A DNA stretch of 64,000 nt. Source: FEN-1219 sp963744305 (GTDB taxonomy: Bacteria > Pseudomonadota > Gammaproteobacteria > Steroidobacterales > Rariloculaceae). Below the pieces are notes generated by a model. It was not told the origin of the DNA and searched no databases. It saw only the letters and a program-made list of their open reading frames with translations. Shown in pieces: positions 18,185 to 27,528 of the stretch (positions within the stretch are counted from its first letter, which is position 1; the number at the start of each line of letters is the position of its first letter). The stretch lies in NCBI GenBank assembly GCA_963744305.1, contig CAVUTF010000009.1:1-64000 (forward strand), read 5' to 3'. A program made the position numbers and the translations under genes.

Positions 18185-19411
18185 ATGACGTTGCGCCACT
18201 GCGCGGCGCTCACTGCCGCCGCCCTCCTCGCTCTGGTCAGTACGAAAACGCACGCTCAACAACAGGCGCTCGCTGCCACGGCTGTTCCTGCGAGCCAGAC
18301 GGTCGACGTGCAAGGCGGCCGCATTCGCATCGTCACGATCGCCACCGGGCTCGTGCATCCCTGGAGCATGGCGTTTCTCCCCGACGGTCGCACGCTCCTC
18401 GTTTCAGAACGACCGGGGCGGCTGCGAGTAATCCGCGATGGCATCTTGGATCCGGAGCCCATCTGGACGGCGACGCGCGGCGCCGGCGAGAGCAACGACC
18501 GACTCAAGTGGGTCGCGCTGCATCCGCGCTTCGCCGAAAACCAACTCGTCTATGTGTCGTATCCGATCAGCGGCGAACGCGGCACCACGCTCGCCGTCGC
18601 GCGCGGGCGCTTCGACGGCGCAAAGCTGACCGATGTGACCGAGATCTTCACGGCCGACGCCTGGGAAAAAGGCGGCAACATGGGCGGCAAGATCCTGTTC
18701 GGCCCCGACCAAATGCTCTACGTCACGATCGGCGATCGCGACCTACTGTGTTGCAACGGCACCGACGACAACAGCCTGCGGTTGAAGGCGCAAGACTTGA
18801 GCACCCATGTCGGCAAGACGCTGCGCATTCGTGACGACGGCAGCGTGCCTCCGGACAATCCGTTCGTCGGCCGTGCCGGCGCCAAACCTGAGATCTTCAC
18901 CTACGGCCATCGCAACGGCTACGGGCTCGCATTTCATCCGGAGACCGGCGCGCTTTGGCAGGCAGAAATTGGTCCGATGGGCGGCGACGAGGTCAACATA
19001 CTGCTGCCCGGTCACAACTACGGCTGGCCGCTCGTGTCGATGGGACGCAATTACACGGGCACGCTCGTCTCCGATCAGCCGTTTCACCGCGACGGCATGG
19101 ACGATCCGCGAATGTTCTGGGTGCCGTCGATCAGCCCGTCGAGTCTCTTCTTCTATACAGGCGACAAGTTCCCCGAGTGGCGGAGCAACATGCTCGTCGG
19201 CGCGCTCAATGGCCTCAGCCTACAACGCGTCGCGTTCGGTCAGCCGTCGCAGGCAGAACGGCGCGAGGCGCTGCTGCGGCCGCTCAACATCCGGATACGC
19301 GACGTGCAACAGAGTCCCGACGGCTATCTCTACGTCGCCACCGAGCTGCGGTTCGCGGGTAGCGACGCGGACGGCACGGTGCTGCGGCTCGAGCCGATGG
19401 AAGGAAGCTAG
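18185..19411 (+). CDS. PQQ-dependent sugar dehydrogenase (second copy)
   Basis: A 408-residue quinoprotein of the glucose/sorbosone dehydrogenase family, exported through a signal peptide that begins at ATG 18185 (LTAAALLALVSTKTHAQ). Blades match the family: GLVHPWSMAFLPDGRTLLVS, RLKWVALHPRFAENQLVYV, GGKILFGPDQMLYVTIGDRD, YGHRNGYGLAFHPETG, EIGPMGGDEVNILLPG and ISPSSLFFYTGDKFPEW. A Cys-Cys pair (DLLCCNGTDDN) sits where this branch carries it. It is related to, but clearly diverged from, the copy at 4963-6105, so this is an old paralogue and not a recent duplication. Electron acceptor and sugar are unknown. Confidence 0.87.
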   Translation: MTLRHCAALTAAALLALVSTKTHAQQQALAATAVPASQTVDVQGGRIRIVTIATGLVHPWSMAFLPDGRTLLVSERPGRLRVIRDGILDPEPIWTATRGAGESNDRLKWVALHPRFAENQLVYVSYPISGERGTTLAVARGRFDGAKLTDVTEIFTADAWEKGGNMGGKILFGPDQMLYVTIGDRDLLCCNGTDDNSLRLKAQDLSTHVGKTLRIRDDGSVPPDNPFVGRAGAKPEIFTYGHRNGYGLAFHPETGALWQAEIGPMGGDEVNILLPGHNYGWPLVSMGRNYTGTLVSDQPFHRDGMDDPRMFWVPSISPSSLFFYTGDKFPEWRSNMLVGALNGLSLQRVAFGQPSQAERREALLRPLNIRIRDVQQSPDGYLYVATELRFAGSDADGTVLRLEPMEGS

Positions 19412-19540
19412 GCTATTGCTCTTCGTCTGGGCGGCAGCGGAGCGGCATGGCTATATATAAGGAGTGAGAACCTTCTAGAGTATTTTCACATAAGTCTCTA
19501 AACCACAATAAGAAATAGGTGCCTCCGTGCCCGCGGCGCG
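19412..19540. other. Convergent intergenic region
   Basis: The 129 bp between convergent genes contain an AT-rich stretch (about 19450-19520) that stands out from the GC-rich background. I saw no strong hairpin plus T-run; it may serve as a terminator region for both sides. Confidence 0.3.
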
Positions 19541-20137
19541 CTACTGCGGCGCCGGCAGCGCGTTCGCTAGCTCCTCGATGCGGTCGACGGCAGCGGCACC
19601 GTCGTTCAGCAGACTTCGTCTCAGCAGCCAGGGCCCGAGCACCGGCGGCACCGCGAAACTCGGTCGCATCGCCATGCGATAGGTGAGACGCGTGCCTCCC
19701 TTCTCCGCTTCGAGAAACCACTCGGAGCGACCGTAGTCGAGGTCGCTTTGAGCGGGCAGAACCGTAGCGCGAATGAAGCGCGGCGGTTCCGTCTCGATCC
19801 TCTCCACGCGGCGGATGCTGCGGCAGAAAAACAGCACGCAACCTTTGAGGCGCGTGTAAGCGAGACGGGTGTCGCTCCCTTCCAGGGTAAGAAAGTGACT
19901 CTCTTCATATAAGTCCGAGATCCGCTCGAACTCGTCATAGTCGGTAAGCACCGCGAAGACGGAATCCGGCGCAGCATCGAGATGGGTGATCGACGACAGG
20001 CGATAGCAGCCGTGGTCGTGCTCGAGCTCGAACTGCCTAATCGTCGCGGCTTCGACGAGTGAGCTCGCGAGCGCGACAGCAAACCCGGCGAGCCGCAGGG
20101 CGCGAAGCCCAGCGAGGCGTGCATCCGCGAGCGTCAT
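19541..20137 (-). CDS. Exported SRPBCC (START-like) protein
   Basis: A 198-residue protein with an N-terminal signal or anchor (GLRALRLAGFAVALASSLVEA) and then an SRPBCC fold: paired strands around CYRLSSITHLDAAPDSVFAV, the helix TDYDEFERISDLYEES, and a long C-terminal helix after RMAMRPSFAVPPVLGPWLL. Such proteins bind hydrophobic ligands in a deep cavity. Its start overlaps the end of the upstream diheme cytochrome gene by 4 bp, so the two are translationally coupled and probably act together in the periplasm. The ligand is unknown. Confidence 0.8.
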   Translation of the reverse strand: MTLADARLAGLRALRLAGFAVALASSLVEAATIRQFELEHDHGCYRLSSITHLDAAPDSVFAVLTDYDEFERISDLYEESHFLTLEGSDTRLAYTRLKGCVLFFCRSIRRVERIETEPPRFIRATVLPAQSDLDYGRSEWFLEAEKGGTRLTYRMAMRPSFAVPPVLGPWLLRRSLLNDGAAAVDRIEELANALPAPQ

Positions 20138-21051
20138 TGCGGCGTCTCCGCGGGCTCTGTCGTGCGCAAATAGCGGTAGATCGCTCCAAGATCATCGTCG
20201 GTCATTCTCGCGAACGACGCCCACGGCATCGGTGATCCGCCCGCGGCCTCGCCCCTGCGCCGAAAGTGCCCGATGAACTCCTGCTCGCTCCAGGCGCCGA
20301 CGAGGCCCGTCGCGATCGGCGTGAGATTCGGCGCAACGAACGTGTCCGTGCCCTCCTCGAACTTCATTCCGCCCGCGAACGGTGGGCCTATGAACGCACC
20401 GGTTAGCCGGCTGCGCTGCGTATGGCAGCCGTAGCAGTTTGCGACGGTGTGTGCGAGGTAGCGCCCGTATTCGGCGGTGCGCTGCGGTTGCGCGGCCACC
20501 GCCCGCGGCTGGCTCGGCACCTCCGGTTTCAGCGCGAAGTTGACAACGGCCTTGCCGAGCACGCTCAAGTCATGCTTAGGAACGACGCGCTCGCTCGGCG
20601 GCACCGCGCGCAGGAAGGAGAGCACAGCTTGCAGGTCGGCGTCGGTCATGTCGGCGAACGGCATGAACGGCAAGAGCGGTCTGCCGTCGCGCGCCACGCC
20701 GTAACGAAGGCTGCGAACCAATGTCGCGTCGCTCACGGCACCGATGCCGGCGACCGGGTCGCTCGTGATGTTCGGCACGGACAGCGTGCCGAGCGCGCCG
20801 AGATCAAGAATCTTGCCGCCGGACAACGCGACTTCGTACGCGCCCTCGGGGTCTACTGCGATGTCTGGTTCGCCGTGACAGTCGGCACAGTGCGCCGGTC
20901 CGTACACGAGATAGCGACCGCGCTCGATGACGGCTCGGTCACTCACGGCGCCGATCGCGTCGAGCTCCGATGGTTGAGGTGCGACCGAGCACGCCTCGAG
21001 CAAGCAGCCGATGAACGCGGCTGCAGTCGCGTGAGTAAGAACGTTGTTCAT
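20134..21051 (-). CDS. Diheme cytochrome c lipoprotein
   Basis: A 305-residue protein with two class I cytochrome c domains. Heme sites are CADCHG (residue about 55) and CYGCHT (about 206). Candidate distal Met ligands are in LLPFMPFADMTDADL and GSPMPWASFARMTDDDL, each followed by the usual last helix (LQAVLSFLRAVPP, LGAIYRYLRTTEP). A lipobox (LLEAC) near residue 21 suggests a lipid anchor. Diheme cytochromes of this build shuttle electrons from periplasmic dehydrogenases to the terminal oxidases, so it may serve the quinoprotein enzymes of this window. It is followed by a coupled SRPBCC gene. Confidence 0.87.
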   Translation of the reverse strand: MNNVLTHATAAAFIGCLLEACSVAPQPSELDAIGAVSDRAVIERGRYLVYGPAHCADCHGEPDIAVDPEGAYEVALSGGKILDLGALGTLSVPNITSDPVAGIGAVSDATLVRSLRYGVARDGRPLLPFMPFADMTDADLQAVLSFLRAVPPSERVVPKHDLSVLGKAVVNFALKPEVPSQPRAVAAQPQRTAEYGRYLAHTVANCYGCHTQRSRLTGAFIGPPFAGGMKFEEGTDTFVAPNLTPIATGLVGAWSEQEFIGHFRRRGEAAGGSPMPWASFARMTDDDLGAIYRYLRTTEPAETPQ

Positions 21052-21228
21052 TGGAGGGGCTCCGTTCCGGTGTGCGGAGCAGACTGCCGGGTACCGGATC
21101 GGCTTAGCGATCGTTATTCGGCGGGCGGCGCGGTCTATCGGTGAATGGTCGTTGCAGTCGGCCTACGGCAGGCGCGAAGTCGATTCCCGGCGCAAATCGC
21201 GCAACGTCTAGCAGGCAAAGTGGCGCGA

Positions 21229-21987
21229 TCAGCGCGACCAGCGCCGGATCTCGCGCGAGCGCGCGCGGCTCACCGGAAGCGCCGAGCCGTCCTTCATCCG
21301 GACTTCGAGACGCGTATCGTCGAGGCCGACCATGCGCTCGACGTGGTCGAGGTTGACTATGTGCGAGCGATGCACGCGGAGGAACGGGGGATTCGGTAGG
21401 CGTTGCTCGAGATTGCGGATGCGAAGGCTCACGAGATGGCGCCGCTCTTTCGTATGGATCATCACGTAGTCGTCCTGCGCTTCGATTCGCAACACGTCCT
21501 TCAACGCGATCGGCAGTACGGCCTGGCGGTCGCGAACAAAAACCCGCGTGAGCGGCCCCGCGGCCTCGGGCTCGAACAGGGTCTCGCGAGCACGATCGAG
21601 CGCGGCCGCGCCGGCGCGCGCCTCCACCGTGTAGCGCGCGCGTCTGATAGCCGCTTCGAACCTCTGCTGCCCGAAAGGCTTGAGTACGTAATCGACAGCC
21701 TCGAGCTCGAACGCCGTCACCGCGTGCCGGTCGTAGGCGGTCGCAAACACCACGGCCGGCACCGGGTCGAGCGAACGCAGTCGCTCCGCGACCTCGATAC
21801 CGGATACTTCCGGCATCTGTATGTCGAGGAACACGATATCCGGCCGAAGGTCGCGGATTTCGTCGATGGCCGTCACGCCGTCGGCCGCCTCACCTATCTG
21901 CTTCGCCCACGGTACTGCAGCTATCAGCGAGGCAATCTTGCGGCGGGCAAGCGCTTCGTCGTCCACCACGTAAACGGTGACAGTCAT
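21229..21987 (-). CDS. LytTR-type response regulator
   Basis: A 252-residue response regulator. The ATG at 21987 (TVTVYVVDDEALARRKI) overlaps the kinase stop by ATGA. The receiver domain has the acidic pair VVDDE, the phosphorylated Asp in DIVFLDIQMPEVSG, the Thr-equivalent in VVFATAYDRHAV and the Lys in DYVLKPF. A LytTR DNA-binding domain follows (IALKDVLRIEAQDDYVMIHT, FLRVHRSHIVNLDHVERM). Such regulators bind pairs of short direct repeats at promoters. Together with the gene upstream it forms a complete LytS/LytR-type two-component system; targets and signal are not visible. Confidence 0.9.
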   Translation of the reverse strand: MTVTVYVVDDEALARRKIASLIAAVPWAKQIGEAADGVTAIDEIRDLRPDIVFLDIQMPEVSGIEVAERLRSLDPVPAVVFATAYDRHAVTAFELEAVDYVLKPFGQQRFEAAIRRARYTVEARAGAAALDRARETLFEPEAAGPLTRVFVRDRQAVLPIALKDVLRIEAQDDYVMIHTKERRHLVSLRIRNLEQRLPNPPFLRVHRSHIVNLDHVERMVGLDDTRLEVRMKDGSALPVSRARSREIRRWSR

Positions 21988-23064
21988 GCTCCGGTCTCGA
22001 GCGGCACGTGTGCAGGAAACGCGAGCCGCACCGCGAAGCCCGCGCCTGGGCGAGTTGTCACATCGAAAACGCCGTTGCGGCCAAAGCGTGCCTCGATCTG
22101 CCGCCGCGCAGCTTTCAAGCCGAGCCCCGCGGAGACCTTCCACTCCTCCGCGTCGGCCCCGATGCCGTCGTCGATCACCTCGATTCGCACGGAATCCTCG
22201 ACGAGATGAATGTTGAGCCAAATCGTGCCGCCCGCACGGCGCGGCGCGAGGCCATGCCGCACCGCGTTCTCGACTAACGGCTGCAAGAGCAGCGGCGGTA
22301 CCGCGATTTCTAGTGCGTCGGGATCGATGTCCTCAGTGACTCGCAGCCGCTCGCCGATACGCAACCGCTCTATCGCGAGGTAGTGATGGACGAACTCGAG
22401 CTCGTCCTCCAGAGGCACCGTGGCGGTCGCGTCGTGGCCGGCGCTCAGGACGTAGCGCATGAGCTCACCGAACCGCTCGAGCGCGCTCTCGGTCGCGCTC
22501 GGATCTTCGCGCGCGAGCTGCGTCAACGAGTGCAGCGTGTTGAAGAGAAAATGCGGGTTGAGCCGCGCACGCAGCGCCTGCAGCTCCGCGCGCGCGGCGA
22601 CGAGCTCGCGCTCTTTCAGGCGCGCCTCCGCGCGTGCAGCATGGGCTCCGACCGCAATCGCACCGTAGATCACGAAGCCGTACGCAAACTGCCAAACAGC
22701 GTCACCGGTCAAGAACGCCATCGCATCCCGTGGACGCAGCACGTACGAGACCGCGAAGATCGCGAACGTCAACGCCGCGCTGAAGGCCGTCGCGAGGGCG
22801 AGGTGCTCGATAACCGCTCTGGCCCCCGACCGTGACGCTTGCCGACGCCTCAATACGCGCCAGATTATCCAGCCCAGCGCCGCACCGGAAAAAACGACGA
22901 TCGCTACGTTGCGGAGGATCGCCTGCAGCCATTCCGCTCCAAGCCAGAATGCGAGCTGCTGTGCCACGATCAATCCGGCAAGGCCGGCCGCACCGATAAC
23001 CCAAGCGTTCGCTCGGATACGAGGCTGCCGCGTCCGGTCTCTCGATCACCACGCGCTCGTTCAT
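21984..23064 (-). CDS. LytS-type sensor histidine kinase (frameshifted near the N-terminus)
   Basis: Membrane sensor kinase of the His_kinase (LytS/YehU) group. The phosphorylated His lies in LNPHFLFNTLHSLTQL; the ATP-binding part has LLLQPLVENAVRHGL (N box) and EVIDDGIGADAEEW (G1). Four hydrophobic segments precede it. The longest uninterrupted frame begins at 22973, but this cuts the first membrane segment. ATG 23064 (NERVVIERPDAAASYPS) joins, through a one-base break near 23010, to AWVIGAAGLAGLIVAQQLAF, restoring the first helix. I therefore place the start at 23064. The kinase and regulator stops and starts overlap by 4 bp. Confidence 0.85.
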
Positions 23065-23211
23065 TGCGGATCTCCGCTGCACCGTCGGCGCGGGCCGTAT
23101 TGCGGCCAGGGCCGCGTCGGTCCGCCGGCGATCACCGCACGATAGCGCCGGGCGGCGGCGCCTGCCACACCACTCGGTGAACGGTCGAAAGCGTCGGCCA
23201 ACCGTCGCGGA

Positions 23212-24573
23212 CTACGAGGCCTTGCGCAAACAGTTCAACACGTCCGCACGCGTGACGAGCCCGAGAAACTCATCGCCGTTCATGATCGCCGCGTAGGGCA
23301 CGTGATGCAGGAAGCCGACGAGGTTTTCCGTCGACGTATCCTTCTCGAGGCGCACGAATCGCGTGTGCATCGCATCGCGAACCTTGGCGCTCATCAGTTC
23401 CGGGTGCCCGAACACGAGGGTGATGATGTCGTCCTCGGTCAGCACGCCGACGAGGTCGTCATCGACGATGACCGGAAGCTGGGAGATACCCGAGTTGCGC
23501 ATCCGGTTGTGCGCGGTAGTCAGCACATCGTCGGGTCCGACGGTAATCGTGGCGCGCTCGCCGTGCGGCCGGCCAATCAGATCGCGAAGGTCGCCATACT
23601 GCTTACGCGAGACAAAACCCTGGTCTTCCATCCAATATTCGTTGTACAGCTTGGAGAGATAGCGATTGCCCGTGTCGCAAGCGAGGGTCACGACGCGCTT
23701 GGCCGTCGCCTGTTCCTGGCAGTAGCGCAACGTCGCGGCGAGCAACGTCCCCGTCGAGGAGCCCGCCATCACTCCCTCCCGCTGCAACAACGCGCGCGCC
23801 GTCGCAAACGACTCGCGGTCACTGATGCTATACGCGCGCGCGATCCGCGAGAGATCCGCGATGTCGGGGATGAAGTCCTCACCGATTCCCTCGACGAGCC
23901 AGCTACCTTTCTTGCCGACCCGGCCGCTGTTCACGTACTCGGCGAGAATCGAGCCCACCGGATCCGCCAAAACAATCTCGACCTGCGGGGCGTGCTGCGC
24001 GAAATAGCGGCTCAATCCGGTGACGGTGCCGCTGGAGCCCATGCCGAGCACGATGGCATCGAGCCTGTGCTGCATTTGCTCCCATATCTCGGGAGCCGTT
24101 CCGCGCTCATGCGCCAGGGCGTTCGCGGGATTGCTGAACTGGTCGATGAAATGCGCGCCGCGTTCTTTCGCGATGCGCCGGCCGAGGTCCTGGTAATACT
24201 CCGGATGCCCTTTCCCGACATCGGAGCGGGTCATGATGATCTCGGCACCCATCGCCCTCAAATTGAAAACCTTCTCGAGGCTCATCTTGTCGGGAATGAC
24301 GAGCACGAGTGCGTAGCCCTTCTGTGCGGCGACTAGGGCAAGGCCGAGCCCCGTATTTCCGGCGGTTGCCTCCACGATGGTTTTGCCCGGCACGAGATCG
24401 CCGCGCCGTTCGGCCTCCTCGATCATTGCCACGGCGATCCGGTCCTTGATGGAGCCGCCCGGGTTCATCAACTCGAGCTTCACAAAGACCTCGCATGGGC
24501 CGGTGTCGAAAGTCTTCAGCTTGAGCATCGGCGTGGAGCCGATCATGTCGAGCACGGTGCCGTAAACGTTCAT
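23212..24573 (-). CDS. Cystathionine beta-synthase-like PLP enzyme with CBS domain pair
   Basis: A 453-residue fold-type II PLP enzyme. The Schiff-base Lys is in MNPGGSIKDRI, the substrate Asn loop in TAGNTGLGLALVA, and the PLP phosphate-binding loop in GMGSSGTVTGLSRY. Residues about 335-450 form two CBS motifs (VLTTAHNRMRNSGISQLPVI and the later HHVPYAAIMNGDEFLGLVTR), which bind adenosyl ligands in cystathionine beta-synthases. The enzyme probably condenses serine or O-acetylserine with homocysteine or sulfide. No sulfur-metabolism partner is adjacent: downstream lies the sensor kinase and, divergently, the antiporter. Intact. Confidence 0.88.
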   Translation of the reverse strand: MNVYGTVLDMIGSTPMLKLKTFDTGPCEVFVKLELMNPGGSIKDRIAVAMIEEAERRGDLVPGKTIVEATAGNTGLGLALVAAQKGYALVLVIPDKMSLEKVFNLRAMGAEIIMTRSDVGKGHPEYYQDLGRRIAKERGAHFIDQFSNPANALAHERGTAPEIWEQMQHRLDAIVLGMGSSGTVTGLSRYFAQHAPQVEIVLADPVGSILAEYVNSGRVGKKGSWLVEGIGEDFIPDIADLSRIARAYSISDRESFATARALLQREGVMAGSSTGTLLAATLRYCQEQATAKRVVTLACDTGNRYLSKLYNEYWMEDQGFVSRKQYGDLRDLIGRPHGERATITVGPDDVLTTAHNRMRNSGISQLPVIVDDDLVGVLTEDDIITLVFGHPELMSAKVRDAMHTRFVRLEKDTSTENLVGFLHHVPYAAIMNGDEFLGLVTRADVLNCLRKAS

Positions 24574-24629
24574 CTAGGTCTCCCGCTACACTGGCGCCAC
24601 AAACAAGTCGGCGCTCGCAACAACCTACT

Positions 24630-26187
24630 ATGCTTTCTCTGATCCTCGTGATGGTATGCGCGATCGCGGCGGGCTGGCTCGCCAACCGCATCAATGTGCC
24701 CTACCCGATCGTCCTGGTGCTTGCAGGAATCGGCCTCGGATTCGTCTACGACTGGCCGGACCTCGACATCGAGCCGGAGCTCATGCTCGCGATCGTTCTG
24801 CCGGCGATCCTGTACCCGGCCGCCATCGACACCTCGTGGCGCGATTTCCGCTCGAACCTGCGTCCCATCCTGCTGCTTGCGATCGGCTTGGTCGCGACGA
24901 CGACGCTGGCCGTAGGCATCGCACTCAAGTGGCTGGTGCCGGAGGTGCCCTGGGCGGTTGCGTTCGCTCTTGGCGCCGTCGTCTCGCCGCCGGATGCCGT
25001 CGCGGCAACCGCGGTGCTGCGACGATTCCCGCTTCCCCGCCGGATCGTGTCGCTGCTCGAGGGCGAGAGCCTCGTGAACGACGCGACGGGCCTGGTGCTC
25101 TACCGGTTCGCGGTGGCTGCTGCGATGACCGGCGTTTTTTCCGGCTGGGAGCTGGTCGGTGAGTTCGGCCTGATCGCGCTCGGCGGGCTGGCGATCGGCA
25201 TTGCGATGGGTTTCATCACGTCGCAGCTTCAGCAGCGCTTACACGATCCGATGCTCGAGCTCGCGATGTCATTGACGACGCCTTTTGCGGTTTTCTGGGT
25301 GTGCGAGTCGCTCGAGGTGTCCGGTGTGCTCGGCGTCGTCGCCGCGGGCCTCTACCGGTCGCGTTGGAGCCATCGGCGCGCCTCGGCGCTCTCGCGCCTC
25401 AACATCCGCAACCTCTGGGGCGCCGTCGTGTTCATCGTCAATTGCCTCGTGTTCGTGCTGATCGGAATTCGGTTGCCGCTGATCGCGGAATCGCTGTTGC
25501 AGCCTGAAGGCCTGTCTTGGTCAGCGCGCGGCGGTGTTGATCGCCGTGTTGAGCGCGGTCGCGATCGGTGTGCGATTCTTATGGATCTTCACCGCCACCT
25601 ACGGCGTGCGCGTGCTCGTACCGTCCCTGCGGCGCCGCGATCCGGCCTCCGCGCGCGTCTCGACGCTCGTGAGCTGGTGCGGCATGCGTGGTGTGGTTTC
25701 CTTGGCCGCCGCGCTCGCTCTGCCTGCGGCACTACCGACCGGTGAGCCGTTTCCGCACCGCGACCTCGTGGTTCTGCTGACGTTCGGAATCGTTTTCGTG
25801 ACCTTGGTTGGCCAAGGGCTGACGCTGCCCGCGTTGATCCGCGCGTTACGCCTCAAGAGCGACGCCGGCGCCGAGACTGAATTGGGGCTCGCTCGTGAGG
25901 CGATGCGCCGCGCCGCCATCCACGCCGTGAACAAATTGGTCGCCGAGCACGGGCTACCGGCGCACGAGGCTGTCGCGGTGAAGCGCTTTTTCAACAGCCG
26001 ATCGCTGCAACGATCAGGCAGCGCGCTTTCGCCCGACAACGAGGCCCGCTTGTGGCTCGGGGCGGCAACCGCACAACGCGAGGCGCTGATCAAGCTGTGG
26101 AAGAGCGGCGAGATCGGCGACGACGTGCTCATCCGTCTCGAGCGTGAAATCGACCTCGCCGAAGCGCGCCTCGCGCGCGACGACTGA
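24630..26187 (+). CDS. CPA1-family Na+/H+ antiporter (one frameshift)
   Basis: Inner-membrane cation/proton antiporter of about 519 residues with some 12 hydrophobic segments. Signature blocks are ILYPAAIDTSWRDFRSNL, FALGAVVSPPDAVAATAVL (the ion-binding Asp pair region), LLEGESLVNDATGLVLYRF and SWCGMRGVVSLAAALALP. The C-terminal cytosolic tail from about residue 415 is helical. The frame breaks near 25520 (after QPEGLSW), where one extra base separates the two halves; reading on through QRAAVLIAVLSAVAI restores the membrane segment. It exchanges Na+ or K+ for protons to keep pH and salt balance. Divergent from the CBS-enzyme gene. Confidence 0.88.
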
Positions 26188-26208
26188 GCCGCGGCTCCGC
26201 AACGCTTC

Positions 26209-26715
26209 CTATAGGCGGTTGAGGTCGGGACGGAATCGGAGCACTGCAATAACGCCGAAAACGACGAAAAGCCCAAGCACCACCGACTGTGCGCCGAGAA
26301 ACGGCGGCTCGGACTGCGTCGGCGCCATCGCTTTTAGGGACGGCACTTTTGCGAAGAGCTGGACGACCAACACGAAGACGTTCAAGTAGAGCGCGACGAC
26401 GGCGGTGATCACGTAGGTGGAGCGCCAACCCTTCTCCAAGCGACGCGCATAACGCGCGTAAACGGCGATCGCCAACACGATCAGTGAAATGATGCCGACG
26501 ATGTGTGACGGCAGAAGGCGAGCGAATGGGAAGCCGAACCCGGTCACGCTCGTCGCAATGGTGGTTACGAGGAAGAGACTCGTCCAGCCGTCGAGTCTCC
26601 GCCCCCTGAGCAATCCCGCCATGGCAACGAGACCCGAGCCGATGCCTACGAGGCTGATGAGTGCGTGCACGAAACTGAAAGTCGTCGTACCGAAAATCCC
26701 GCTCATATCGTTCAC
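26209..26715 (-). CDS. Five-helix membrane protein, unknown function
   Basis: A 168-residue integral membrane protein with five hydrophobic helices: FSFVHALISLVGIGSGLVAM, TSLFLVTTIATSVTGFGF, IVGIISLIVLAIAVYARYA, YVITAVVALYLNVFVLVVQL and SVVLGLFVVFGVIAVLRF. Short loops and no large soluble part suggest a small inner-membrane protein. I do not recognise the family; it resembles uncharacterised membrane proteins common in proteobacteria. It converges on the antiporter with 21 bp between the stops. Confidence 0.7.
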   Translation of the reverse strand: MNDMSGIFGTTTFSFVHALISLVGIGSGLVAMAGLLRGRRLDGWTSLFLVTTIATSVTGFGFPFARLLPSHIVGIISLIVLAIAVYARYARRLEKGWRSTYVITAVVALYLNVFVLVVQLFAKVPSLKAMAPTQSEPPFLGAQSVVLGLFVVFGVIAVLRFRPDLNRL

Positions 26716-26800
26716 CCGTGATTGTGGCAGCCAATACTCACTTTGAGTTGCTTTCGCGAGCCCGCGCTTGAACGTCGATGCCGCGGCTGGAATCCGTGTG

Positions 26801-27256
26801 CTACAGGTGTTTCCGTGGCACCAGCAATTTCATCGTGGCCACCTGTACGGGCTGCCGTGCTGGTTGAGCGTGGTGTTGCAGACAGTGACGATGCCGCGGT
26901 CAGGCTTAGATCTCGAAGGCGTGACGTCGATGACCTCGCTCTCGACCCTCAAGACGTCCCCAGGTCGCGTCGGGCGAGGCCAGTTGATCTCGCCACCCAA
27001 ACCAACGACACCCCCCGAGATTTTCATCTCCCCGCCGACGATCAGACGCATGGACATTGCGGCCGTGTGCCAGCCGCTCGCGGCGATTCCATCGAACAGA
27101 CTTTGTCGCGCGGCATCTGCGTCAAGATGGAATGGCTGCGGATCGAATCGAGACGCAAAAGCTTTGATTTCTTCCTCGTCGACGAGGAGCTCTGCGGTCA
27201 CGAACTTCCGACCGACGCGAAATCTTCGAGGAAGAGCGCACGCGGCGTGGCATCAT
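26801..27256 (-). CDS. MaoC-family dehydratase/hydratase (frameshifted at both ends)
   Basis: Hot-dog fold protein of about 150 residues. The hydratase motif is plain: ASRFDPQPFHLDADAARQSL with catalytic Asp and His, then SGWHTAAMSMRLIV and INWPRPTRPGDVLRVES. Two one-base defects hide its ends. Near 27220 a missing base separates LFLEDFA from VGRKFVTAELLV, a classic MaoC opening. Near 26855 another break hides the natural end (VATMKLLVPRK, stop at 26801-26803). The start is uncertain; ATG 27256 or 27253 are the only nearby candidates and need a further correction. MaoC proteins hydrate enoyl-CoA thioesters. No beta-oxidation gene is next to it. Confidence 0.75.
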
Positions 27257-27413
27257 GAATCCATGGAATTGGATCGCTCGCCGGGAACGTTTGCTCGAGC
27301 TCCACGTCGAGACGCCGGTCTGCGGCCCGGGCATCCGCGTCCAGTTCCGATGACGCGTTGCGCGGCGTTTGATCGTCCGTTTTCACTGCCAAAATCATAC
27401 GCGCTCGTGCCAT
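27198..27413 (-). CDS. Small ETFPASDP-motif protein (3' end uncertain)
   Basis: A short frame of 71 codons whose middle, DRRLDVELEQTFPASDPIPW, carries the (E/Q)(T/S)FPASDP motif of a widespread group of 50-80 residue bacterial proteins of unknown function. The frame then runs without a stop into the MaoC N-terminus (RALFLEDFA), which belongs to the next gene, so the true stop has probably been lost through a base error near 27255-27265. In the neighbouring frame a TGA at 27253-27255 overlaps the ATGs proposed for MaoC, fitting a coupled pair. Confidence 0.5.
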   Translation of the reverse strand: MARARMILAVKTDDQTPRNASSELDADARAADRRLDVELEQTFPASDPIPWIHDATPRALFLEDFASVGSS

Positions 27414-27528
27414 TGGCTGCCCTCGCTAACGCGGGATGAGCAAGAAGGGGGGGAACGTCGGCAGAGGCATTCAAGCGTCGCCCATTCGCAGGTGATATCG
27501 TGAAGCGGCACTGAAACTGGGAGCGACA

